DNA of 47,782 nt from Lachnoclostridium sp. UBA7215 (GTDB lineage: Bacteria > Bacillota > Clostridia > Lachnospirales > Lachnospiraceae): assembly GCA_002490465.1 (NCBI GenBank), contig DKUB01000026.1, forward strand, positions 1 through 47,782, written 5' to 3'. Shown piece by piece: positions 16,376 to 23,493 of this stretch. How positions within the stretch are numbered: position 1 is the first letter of the stretch; the number at the start of each line of letters is the position of its first letter. The notes below the pieces were generated by a model that saw only the letters and a program-made list of their open reading frames with translations, was not told the origin of the DNA and did not search any database. The position numbers and the translations under genes were made by a program.

Positions 16376-18247
16376 ATGGCAATTTCGACAAATATACATA
16401 TCAACAAGGTGGCTGATTTATCAGAGGATATAAAGGAACAGTTCTCTCTGGGAGTTGTCAGGATAAGTGAGGACAGAGTCCGTATTTCCGTTTGGCTGCC
16501 TGATGAAGAGCACTGTCAGCTTTGTCTGTATAAGGATGGAAAGATATTCAAAAAAATGCCGATGGCAGCTATGAAGGCAATAGGAATAAAGGATATTTTC
16601 ACAATTACGCTGGCAGGGGAAAAACTGACGGAGCAATTGAGTCAAATGGAGTACGATTTCCGGGTGGGAGGGGAACATTGCATGGACCCTTATGCCCGTT
16701 TGGTCCGGGGAAGGGAAAAGTTTGGAAAGAAATATGGGGATGCCAGGGGATATGCTCACGGAAAAATCCGTGGTGGGTTTATTTTTGATGATTTTGACTG
16801 GACGGGGGAAAAATGGAAACACCTGGATATTTCTGATATGATTATTTATGAAGCAAATGTCCGAAGTTTTACAAAACATTCCAGTTCCGGTGTAAAACAT
16901 CCTGGAACATTTGATGGCATGCGTGAAAAAATACCATATTTAAAAAAACTTGGAGTGAATACCCTGTTTTTGCTCCCTATCTATGAATTTGATGAATGGA
17001 TGAGGGATGAGGACGGACGTGAGCTGGATAAAATCAATTGCTGGGGATATGGTTCTGCTGCTTTCTATTTTGCACCCAAAAGCAGTTATTCCAGTAATAC
17101 CAATGCGGGAGAGGAATTTAAGGAGCTTGTAAAGTGCCTGCATCAAAACGGTATGAATATTATTCTGGATTTTTATTTTGCGGGAAAGGAGCCTGCTTTT
17201 ATTTTATCGTGTCTGCGCTATTATGTGCTGCAATATCATATAGATGGTTTTCATGTAAACCAGGAATGTATGGACAGTGCCCTTTTGCAGCGTGATCCTG
17301 TGCTTTCGCATGCTTTTTTAGTTGGAAACAGCTGGAACGGGGCACCGTCCGGTGAGAAACGGGTTCTTGAAATGAATGATGGCTTTTTGGTAGATGCCAG
17401 ACGTTTTTTAAAAAGCGATGAGGGTCAGACGCAGAATTTTTACCGACGTTTTCAGGAACAGAAAAGCGGTGTCGGCATTATACATTATATTGCCAGCCAT
17501 AACGGATTTACTCTTCGTGATATGCTCTCGTATGATGTAAAACACAATGAGCCAAATGGGGAGCGGGGAATGGATGGGACCGAATATAATTACAGCTGGA
17601 ATTGTGGTTTTGAGGGGCCTACAAGGCGGAAAGCAGTTTTGTCTGTAAGGCAGAAACAGGAGAGAAATGCATTTGTTATGCTATTTTTAGGGATGGCAGT
17701 TCCTATGATTATGGCAGGGGATGAATTTGGAAGAAGCCAGAAAGGAAATAATAATGCGTATTGTATTGACAACGCGACAACGTGGTTGGATTGGCGGCTG
17801 CTTGAGAAAAATAAGGAAACCTTTCAATTCGTAAAAAAATTAATACGGTTTCGCAATCAGCATCCTCTTTATCATCAAAAAAGGGAACTGTCAGGGGTGG
17901 ACACGAATGGCAGTGGTGCGCCGGATATTTCCTGTCATGGAAGGGAGCCATGGGTGGCTGATTTTTCCTATTATAGCAGGGAACTTGGAATATTGTTCGG
18001 TGGCACATATTATGCCGGGAAAAGTTTATATTTTGCATTTAATTTTCACTGGGACAGCCATGAATTTTATCTTCCGGATATAAGCGGTATTAAAGAGTGG
18101 AGTATACTGTTTGATACAGCGGAAAGCGGCATGTGTGAAATAAATGATGGCAGATATCATATGGCGCCGCGTTCCATTGTAGTATTTGAGGAAAAAGAGA
18201 AAAAGGCGGCCGAAAAACGGAAAAGAAAGCGGATGCCTGCAAAATAA
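16376..18247 (+). CDS. GlgX/isoamylase-like GH13 protein lacking all three catalytic carboxylates
   Basis: This 623-residue protein has an N-terminal CBM48-like domain (about residues 20-110) and a GH13 barrel closest to glycogen-debranching enzymes of the GlgX/isoamylase group. The supporting motifs are FAPKSSYS, YSWNCGFEGPT and MAGDEFGRSQKGNNNAYC. Every catalytic position is changed. The nucleophile region reads DGFHVN (Asn295 for Asp), the acid/base region VGNSWNG (Asn318 for Glu), and the third reads ASHNGFTL (Asn376 for Asp). Region I lacks its Asn-His, reading ILDFYFAG. With the fold motifs intact and no frameshift, this looks like a conserved pseudoenzyme, perhaps a glucan-binding or regulatory protein. 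GGAGGGG lies 11 nt before the ATG. No signal peptide. Confidence 0.85.
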   Translation: MAISTNIHINKVADLSEDIKEQFSLGVVRISEDRVRISVWLPDEEHCQLCLYKDGKIFKKMPMAAMKAIGIKDIFTITLAGEKLTEQLSQMEYDFRVGGEHCMDPYARLVRGREKFGKKYGDARGYAHGKIRGGFIFDDFDWTGEKWKHLDISDMIIYEANVRSFTKHSSSGVKHPGTFDGMREKIPYLKKLGVNTLFLLPIYEFDEWMRDEDGRELDKINCWGYGSAAFYFAPKSSYSSNTNAGEEFKELVKCLHQNGMNIILDFYFAGKEPAFILSCLRYYVLQYHIDGFHVNQECMDSALLQRDPVLSHAFLVGNSWNGAPSGEKRVLEMNDGFLVDARRFLKSDEGQTQNFYRRFQEQKSGVGIIHYIASHNGFTLRDMLSYDVKHNEPNGERGMDGTEYNYSWNCGFEGPTRRKAVLSVRQKQERNAFVMLFLGMAVPMIMAGDEFGRSQKGNNNAYCIDNATTWLDWRLLEKNKETFQFVKKLIRFRNQHPLYHQKRELSGVDTNGSGAPDISCHGREPWVADFSYYSRELGILFGGTYYAGKSLYFAFNFHWDSHEFYLPDISGIKEWSILFDTAESGMCEINDGRYHMAPRSIVVFEEKEKKAAEKRKRKRMPAK

Positions 18248-18256
18248 CAGGCATCC
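18231..18256. terminator. stem-loop over the GH13 stop, between convergent genes
   Basis: GGATGCCTG (18231-18239) pairs perfectly with CAGGCATCC (18248-18256); the loop contains the TAA stop of the GH13-like gene. There is no plus-strand T-tract, while the minus-strand flank is moderately T-rich, so it may serve the small convergent gene better. Confidence 0.45.
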
Positions 18257-18267
18257 CATGCAATCGA

Positions 18268-18459
18268 TTAAAAATTGTGGTTTTCTACGATTGGATCAAA
18301 AAGATCAAGTGTGCAGTGTTTATCTGAAGCAAAATGCTTACAGGTAACACAGGATACGTCAGTATCCCCTGCTTTGTTTGTGCAGCTGCAGCAGTCTTTT
18401 ACGGAATAGGAGCTGCAGTGTTTTGCTACATTGCGGTACGTCTGTTCATCAGCACGCAT
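18268..18459 (-). CDS. small cysteine-rich protein
   Basis: This 63-residue soluble protein has seven Cys, in the order HCSSYSVKDCCSC, then SCVTCKHF, then HCTLDLFDP. The spacing suggests a small metal- or cluster-binding or disulfide-rich fold, vaguely like DUF1540-type small Cys proteins, though I cannot place it firmly. GGAGG lies 8 nt before the ATG. It is convergent with the GH13-like gene and divergent from the 148-residue gene, with 67 nt between the two starts. Function unknown. Confidence 0.6.
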   Translation of the reverse strand: MRADEQTYRNVAKHCSSYSVKDCCSCTNKAGDTDVSCVTCKHFASDKHCTLDLFDPIVENHNF

Positions 18460-18526
18460 AGTAATACCTCCATTCTTTACGTTGTCAGGTTGTATTATTT
18501 GTATTTAGGAAGGGATTTATTCATTT

Positions 18527-18973
18527 ATGATTGCTTTGCAGATTGAAAATGTAAAAGATTTTATGTCCCGGTTGTTTCAGGGGGACATGTTTGATAAATT
18601 TCATGTAAACCGCGCTGAGGTGACGACATTTATCACTCTTACTGCAGACGGAAAGAAGAATGTTTCGTGGTTTGATTCCGATGAAGAAGATAATGGGGAC
18701 AGATTGGTTGTGTGGCGTCAGCTCAAGCCGGTCATTTTTTCTTTTATCCGCGGAAACAAAACACCAGACCGTCTTGAGATTGATTTCAGCCATTATATGA
18801 AAGACGGCGATATGGGATCCTTACGAATACAGTACAGTGAAAACGGCCTTTTTGTGTATACTGGTTATATGCAGAGGGAATTTGTGATCGACAAGGGAAA
18901 ACAGCAGGCATGGGATGAAAATTGTATAGCTTTTATAAAGAAAAATCAAATTATCAGCACTCTTTTGGAATGA
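18527..18973 (+). CDS. small conserved protein, DUF5721-like
   Basis: This 148-residue soluble protein begins MIALQIENVKDFMSRLF and contains a DFSHYMKDGDMG stretch. I recall similar proteins in Lachnospiraceae under the label DUF5721; this is from memory and unchecked. It has no membrane segment, signal or catalytic motif I recognise. AGGAAGGG precedes the ATG. Its last codons overlap the CIRCE operator of htpG, and its stop lies inside the spacer between the two CIRCE arms. Function unknown. Confidence 0.65.
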   Translation: MIALQIENVKDFMSRLFQGDMFDKFHVNRAEVTTFITLTADGKKNVSWFDSDEEDNGDRLVVWRQLKPVIFSFIRGNKTPDRLEIDFSHYMKDGDMGSLRIQYSENGLFVYTGYMQREFVIDKGKQQAWDENCIAFIKKNQIISTLLE

Positions 18974-18980
18974 GTGCTAA
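18954..18980 (+). promoter_or_regulatory. CIRCE operator (HrcA site) for htpG
   Basis: TCAGCACTC (18954-18962), a 9-nt spacer and GAGTGCTAA (18972-18980) match the CIRCE consensus TTAGCACTC-N9-GAGTGCTAA with a single mismatch. It lies 7 nt before the htpG -35 box and overlaps the end of the preceding gene. HrcA binding would repress htpG until heat shock. Confidence 0.88.
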
Positions 18981-18987
18981 AAAGTTC

Positions 18988-19016
18988 TTGACAATGTGAT
19001 TGCCAGGTATTATTAT
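18988..19016 (+). promoter_or_regulatory. htpG promoter
   Basis: TTGACA (18988-18993), a 17-nt spacer and TATTAT (19011-19016) form a near-consensus sigma-A promoter directly after the CIRCE element. Confidence 0.8.
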
Positions 19017-19055
19017 ACAAAGAAAGAAACCTGTGAATGAATGGAGGTAAGAATT

Positions 19056-21095
19056 ATGACAAACGAACAGGGTAATCTGGCAATCAACTCGGAAAATATA
19101 TTTCCTATTATTAAAAAATGGCTGTACTCCGACCATGATATTTTTATCCGTGAAATTGTGAGTAATGGCTGCGATGCCATTACAAAATTAAAGAAGCTTG
19201 AATTAATTGGAGAGGCTTCCCTGGGGGATGACTATAAACCAAGGATAGATGTCGAGGTTAATCCGGAGGAAAAGACCATTACTTTTACGGATAATGGGCT
19301 TGGGATGACCGCGGATGAAGTAAAAGAATATATCAATCAGATTGCGTTTTCAGGCGCAGCAGATTTTTTGGAAAAGTATAAAGATAAGGCAAATGACGAG
19401 CAGATTATCGGGCACTTTGGTCTTGGTTTTTACTCTGTATTTATGGTGTCGGATTCTGCAGAAATCCATACATTATCGTATCAGTCAGGGGCAGAAGCTG
19501 TCCACTGGGAGTCTGATGGCGGACTGACATTTGAGATGGGCCCCAGTGAGAAAGATACTGTCGGGACCCAGATTATTCTTCACTTAAATGAGGATAGTTA
19601 TGAGTTTGCCAATGAGTATCGTGTGCGTGAAGTGCTGGAAAAATACTGCTCCTTTATGCCGGTGGAAATTTATCTTACAAAGGCAAATGCAGAGCCGGAA
19701 TATGAGACAATTCCGATGGATGAGGTGACCGAAGAGGATACGGTCATCGAGGAAATTGTAGAGGAAGCGCCGGAGAATAAAGATGGTGATGATGAGAAGA
19801 AAGAGCCGGAAAAGAAGGCCAAAATATTAAAACGCCCGGTTTCTATCAGTGATACAACGCCGCTCTGGGGCAAACATCCAAACGAGTGTACCGAGGAGGA
19901 ATACAAAGAATTTTACCGCAAGGTGTTCCGGGATTATAAAGAGCCATTATTCTGGATTCATTTGAATATGGATTATCCGTTTAACCTGAAAGGAATTTTG
20001 TATTTCCCGAAAGTAAATATTGAATATGAGAATATTGAGGGCATGATAAAGCTCTATAATAATCAGGTGTTTATTGCAGACAACATTAAAGAGGTGATTC
20101 CGGAATTTCTTTTACTCCTTAAGGGCGTGATCGACTGTCCGGACCTGCCGCTGAATGTAAGCCGCAGCGCTTTGCAAAATGATGGCTTTGTTAAGAAAAT
20201 ATCGGACTATATTACAAAAAAAGTGGCGGATAAACTGTCCGGCATGTGTAAAACAGACCGGGAGGCCTATGAAAAGTACTGGGATGATATCAGTCCATTT
20301 ATTAAGTTTGGCTGTCTGAAAGATGAAAAGTTTAAAGAGAAAATTAAGGACTATATTCTGTTTAAGGATTTGGATGACAAATACAGTACGCTGTCTGAAT
20401 ATTTGGATACCCTGCCGGAACCGGAAGTGGAGGCAGAGGTTGTAGATGCCGGGGAAGAATCCTCCGATGAACCGGAGGAGGCAGAAGTACCGAAAAAGAC
20501 AGTGTATTATGTCACGGATATACAGCAGCAGAGCCAGTATATTAAGATGTTCCGTGAGCAGGAAATGAATGCTGTCGTTTTGCTTCATAATATTGACCAG
20601 CCGTTTGTGTCATCTTTGGAAGCGGGAGATGACAATGTAAAATTCCAGCGGATTGACGCTGATTTGACGGAGGCCTTTTATGAGGAAGGCGATGAGGAAA
20701 AACTGAAAGAGGATACGGAAGTCTTAAAGGAGCTGTTCCGAAAGGCCACCGGAAGCGAGCAGTTAGAGGTCAAAGTTGAAAAACTGAAAAATGAAAAATT
20801 ATCTTCTATGATTACTCTCTCGGAAGATGCGCGCAGAATGCAGGATATGATGAAGATGTATGCAGCGAATGGAATGGGTGGAATGGGAATGTCAGATATG
20901 GGACAGACGCTTGTTCTGAATGCCAATAATGAACTGGTTCAGTATGTTCTGCAGAATAAAGATGGTGAGCACACCGAGATGTTTTGTAAACAGCTGTATG
21001 ACCTGGCGCTGATTAGCCACCAGCCGTTAGAAGCGGACAAAATGACAGAATTTATTCAGAGAAGTAATGAGATTATGATGCTGCTGGCACACTGA
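19056..21095 (+). CDS. htpG: HSP90-family chaperone HtpG
   Basis: This cytosolic ATP-driven chaperone is 679 residues, longer than usual (about 620-630). The Bergerat ATP fold is seen as FIREIVSNGCDAI, ITFTDNGLGMT and IGHFGLGFYSVFMVS in the first 130 residues. The middle-domain motif DLPLNVSRSALQND is present. The extra length comes from two acidic stretches: one between N-terminal and middle domains (about residues 225-260, rich in Glu, Asp and Lys), the other at about 455-482. The ATG at 19056 is preceded by TGGAGG; an in-frame ATG at 19041 overlaps that site and is rejected. Control by HrcA is indicated by the CIRCE element. Two terminators' worth of stem follow at 21114. Confidence 0.95.
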   Translation: MTNEQGNLAINSENIFPIIKKWLYSDHDIFIREIVSNGCDAITKLKKLELIGEASLGDDYKPRIDVEVNPEEKTITFTDNGLGMTADEVKEYINQIAFSGAADFLEKYKDKANDEQIIGHFGLGFYSVFMVSDSAEIHTLSYQSGAEAVHWESDGGLTFEMGPSEKDTVGTQIILHLNEDSYEFANEYRVREVLEKYCSFMPVEIYLTKANAEPEYETIPMDEVTEEDTVIEEIVEEAPENKDGDDEKKEPEKKAKILKRPVSISDTTPLWGKHPNECTEEEYKEFYRKVFRDYKEPLFWIHLNMDYPFNLKGILYFPKVNIEYENIEGMIKLYNNQVFIADNIKEVIPEFLLLLKGVIDCPDLPLNVSRSALQNDGFVKKISDYITKKVADKLSGMCKTDREAYEKYWDDISPFIKFGCLKDEKFKEKIKDYILFKDLDDKYSTLSEYLDTLPEPEVEAEVVDAGEESSDEPEEAEVPKKTVYYVTDIQQQSQYIKMFREQEMNAVVLLHNIDQPFVSSLEAGDDNVKFQRIDADLTEAFYEEGDEEKLKEDTEVLKELFRKATGSEQLEVKVEKLKNEKLSSMITLSEDARRMQDMMKMYAANGMGGMGMSDMGQTLVLNANNELVQYVLQNKDGEHTEMFCKQLYDLALISHQPLEADKMTEFIQRSNEIMMLLAH

Positions 21096-21113
21096 GAAAA
21101 ATATTCTAAAGAT

Positions 21114-21166
21114 AAAAAACGATAAATCAGCGGGAAGCAAAGTCTTCAGCTAATTTATCGTTTTTT
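21114..21166. terminator. bidirectional terminator between htpG and tRNA-Thr
   Basis: AAAAAACGATAAATCAGC pairs with GCTAATTTATCGTTTTTT, leaving a central loop. The T-tract on the plus strand terminates htpG; the A-tract on the left gives a T-tract for the minus-strand tRNA. Confidence 0.88.
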
Positions 21167-21170
21167 AAAA

Positions 21171-21242
21171 GCTTCGAAAGGGACTTGAACCCTCGACCCC
21201 TTCATTACGAGTGAAGTGCTCTACCAACTGAGCTATCGAAGC
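21171..21242 (-). tRNA. tRNA-Thr (anticodon CGU)
   Basis: The minus strand folds as a full cloverleaf. The acceptor arms GCTTCGA and TCGAAGC match. The D-arm has AGTTGGTAGAGC, the anticodon stem CTTCA/TGAAG carries the loop CTCGTAA, and the T-arm contains GGTTCAAGTCC. The anticodon CGT reads ACG (Thr). CCA is not encoded. Confidence 0.95.
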
Positions 21243-21252
21243 AAACAAACAT

Positions 21253-21281
21253 AGTATACCGTAAATTAGTTTAATTTGCAA
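21253..21281 (-). promoter_or_regulatory. promoter of tRNA-Thr
   Basis: On the minus strand, TTGCAA (21281-21276), a 17-nt spacer and TATACT (21258-21253) lie 10 nt before the tRNA, the usual spacing. Confidence 0.6.
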
Positions 21282-21307
21282 TAGGAAAAAATGATTTTTC
21301 CATTTTC

Positions 21308-21336
21308 TTGACAAATGATTATGAATACGGTAAAAT
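21308..21336 (+). promoter_or_regulatory. promoter of the fatty acid operon
   Basis: TTGACA (21308-21313), 17 nt and TAAAAT (21331-21336) precede acpP by about 90 nt. I looked for FapR or FabT operators around it and found no convincing match. Confidence 0.7.
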
Positions 21337-21424
21337 ACATTGTGATTCCGTTAATATTGTCAATAAGTGCCGTCTGTTTATGGTGTGGCACGAAATAATA
21401 AAAAGAAAAAGGAGAAATAGTATT

Positions 21425-21655
21425 ATGTTAGAAAAAATGCAGGAACTTATCGCGGATCAGCTGAGTGTGGATGCTGATAGTATCACAGAGGCTTCTTCTT
21501 TTAAAGATGATCTGGGAGCAGATTCCCTCGACCTTTACGAGCTTATTATGGCTTTAGAGGAAGAGTATGATGTTGAGATTCCAACGGACGACCTGGAAAG
21601 CATCAATACTGTAGGTGACGTAATTAATTTCTTGAAAGACAAAGGTGTAGAGTAA
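21425..21655 (+). CDS. acpP: acyl carrier protein
   Basis: ACP carries growing acyl chains on a phosphopantetheine arm. The 76-residue acidic protein has the modification site GADSLDLYEL with Ser34 and the helix pattern typical of ACPs. The AAAAGGAG site fixes the ATG at 21425; the in-frame extension to 21308 runs through the promoter and is not coding. It is the first gene of acpP-fabD-fabG-fabF-fabZ. Cytoplasmic, expected to be abundant. Confidence 0.93.
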   Translation: MLEKMQELIADQLSVDADSITEASSFKDDLGADSLDLYELIMALEEEYDVEIPTDDLESINTVGDVINFLKDKGVE

Positions 21656-21695
21656 GACAATTGCACATATGCGCCTGATGACAGGCACAGTATTG

Positions 21696-21734
21696 ACACC
21701 AAGAGAGGCAAGTAACCTGCCTTTATCTTGGTGT
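21696..21734 (+). promoter_or_regulatory. stem-loop between acpP and fabD
   Basis: ACACCAAGA (21696-21704) pairs with TCTTGGTGT (21726-21734), with an inner GGCA/TGCC pair. No T-tract follows, so it is more likely an RNA-processing or stability element, or a weak attenuator, setting acpP expression above the rest of the operon. Confidence 0.5.
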
Positions 21735-21764
21735 TAATTGCTATCTAAAGGAAGGGAGATAAAG

Positions 21765-22697
21765 ATGAGCAGAATTGCATTTGTATTTCCGGGACAGGGA
21801 GCGCAGGCAGTAGGCATGGGAAAAGATGTTTACGGACATTCTGAAAAGGCCAAAGAAGTTTTTGACAGAGCCAGTGAAGCAGTTGATTTGGATTTGAAGG
21901 CACTTTGCTTTGAGGAAAATAATGATATTAATATAACAGAGTTTACACAGGTGTGCCTTTTGACTACCAGTGTGGCAATTATGGAAGAACTCCGTTCCAG
22001 GGGCGTTCAGCCGGATGTTGCCGGAGGGCTCAGCCTGGGTGAATATTGCGCACTTGTTGCAGCGGGAGCAATGAACTATATTGATGCAGCTAAGGCTGTC
22101 CGCAAGAGAGGTATTTTTATGCAGGAGGAAGTGCCGGCCGGAGAAGGTGGCATGGCGGCGATTCTTGGATTGGATGCTGCAGCAATTGATGAACATATTA
22201 AAAAATTTGACAAAGTGCAGGTTGCCAATTATAACTGCCCGGGGCAGATTGTAATTTCCGGGGAGACACAGCAGGTAAAGGATGCGTCTGAAGTGCTGAA
22301 AGAAGCAGGGGCAAAGCGTGCCGTTCTTTTAAATGTCAGCGGTCCGTTTCATTCAACGATGCTTTCGGGTGCAGGGGTTAAGCTGAAAGCAGTGCTGGAC
22401 GAACTGACGATATTGGAACCGCAGATTCCATATGTTGCCAATGTAACGGGTGAATATGTGACAAAACAGGAAGATATTGAACCGCTTCTTGTGAAGCAGG
22501 TAAGCAATTCTGTGCGGTGGCAGCAGTCTGTTGAGACGATGGTAAAGGATGGTGTAGATACTTTTATTGAAATTGGGCCGGGAAGGACTTTGGCTGGTTT
22601 TAATAAGAAAATTGCAAAGCAAATCGGCAGGGAGCTTACCACGTATTCTGTTGGGACGATGGAGGATATTGATAAGGTAGTTGACGCACTGGAATAG
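21765..22697 (+). CDS. fabD: malonyl-CoA:ACP transacylase
   Basis: FabD moves malonyl groups from CoA to ACP. The 310-residue protein has the nucleophile elbow GGLSLGEY with Ser90, the leading VFPGQGAQ motif, and a GPFHSTM His motif near residue 195. The His usually found just before the Ser (GHSLGE) is Leu here, a variant I recall from other Clostridia. AAAGGAAGGGAG precedes ATG 21765; an in-frame upstream start at 21738 lacks a site. fabG begins 25 nt after its stop. Confidence 0.94.
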   Translation: MSRIAFVFPGQGAQAVGMGKDVYGHSEKAKEVFDRASEAVDLDLKALCFEENNDINITEFTQVCLLTTSVAIMEELRSRGVQPDVAGGLSLGEYCALVAAGAMNYIDAAKAVRKRGIFMQEEVPAGEGGMAAILGLDAAAIDEHIKKFDKVQVANYNCPGQIVISGETQQVKDASEVLKEAGAKRAVLLNVSGPFHSTMLSGAGVKLKAVLDELTILEPQIPYVANVTGEYVTKQEDIEPLLVKQVSNSVRWQQSVETMVKDGVDTFIEIGPGRTLAGFNKKIAKQIGRELTTYSVGTMEDIDKVVDALE

Positions 22698-22722
22698 CAA
22701 ATGGAGAGAAATGGAGGAGACC

Positions 22723-23466
22723 ATGTTATTAGAAAATAAAACGGCAGTCGTGACTGGTGCAGGCCGGGGGATTGGTAAGGCAATTGCCCTTGCTATGGCT
22801 CGTGAAGGCGCTGTGGTAATTGTAAATTATAATGGTTCAAGAGAACGTGCGGAGGCTGTAGTGGCAGAAATCGAGAGTGCCGGAGGCCGGGCAGAGGCAA
22901 TCCAGTGTGATGTCAGCGATTTTGCAAAAGCAAAGGACTTTTTTGCTGGTGTAGTAAAAGAGTACGGGAAAATAGATATTCTGGTCAATAATGCCGGTAT
23001 CACAAGAGATAATCTTATTATGAAAATGTCAGAAGAAGAGTTTTCTGATGTCATACAGACCAATCTTGCAGGAACGTTTAACGGTATTAAGTTTGTGTCA
23101 CGTCCGATGATGAAGCAGCGTTGCGGACGTATTATTAACATAGCGTCTGTTTCTGGTGTTGTTGGTAATATGGGACAGGCAAATTATTCTGCTTCCAAGG
23201 CGGGGGTGATTGGCCTGACAAAGGCAATGGCAAAAGAACTGTCGGCGAGAAATATAACAGTGAATGCAGTAGCCCCGGGATTCATTGAGACGGAGATGAC
23301 AGATAAGCTACCGGATTCTGTAAAGGAAGAAGCATGTAAGACGATTCCGTTAGGTGAATTTGGTAAAGCAGAGGATGTGGCAGAGGCAGTTGTGTTTTTG
23401 GCATCAGACAGAGCGCGTTATATTACCGGACAGGTACTCTGTGTTGACGGTGGAATTGCAATGTAA
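22723..23466 (+). CDS. fabG: 3-oxoacyl-ACP reductase
   Basis: FabG is the NADPH-dependent short-chain dehydrogenase that reduces beta-ketoacyl-ACP. The 247-residue length is standard. The Rossmann motif TGAGRGIG lies near residue 11, the NNAG motif follows, and the catalytic Tyr155 and Lys159 sit in YSASKAG. The start at 22723 uses GGAGGA 5 nt upstream; two earlier in-frame ATGs overlap that site. The operon continues to fabF after 27 nt. Confidence 0.94.
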   Translation: MLLENKTAVVTGAGRGIGKAIALAMAREGAVVIVNYNGSRERAEAVVAEIESAGGRAEAIQCDVSDFAKAKDFFAGVVKEYGKIDILVNNAGITRDNLIMKMSEEEFSDVIQTNLAGTFNGIKFVSRPMMKQRCGRIINIASVSGVVGNMGQANYSASKAGVIGLTKAMAKELSARNITVNAVAPGFIETEMTDKLPDSVKEEACKTIPLGEFGKAEDVAEAVVFLASDRARYITGQVLCVDGGIAM

Positions 23467-23493
23467 TGATAACATGTGCAGATGGAGGAAAAT

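Noticed and set aside
16376..18247. Reading the GH13-like protein as an active glycogen debranching enzyme
   Set aside because: All three catalytic carboxylates are Asn in the sequence, so activity cannot be assumed from overall similarity.
21243..21424. FapR or FabT operator at the fatty acid promoter
   Set aside because: AAATTAGTTTAATTT near 21264 is a loose palindrome, but it fits neither consensus well.
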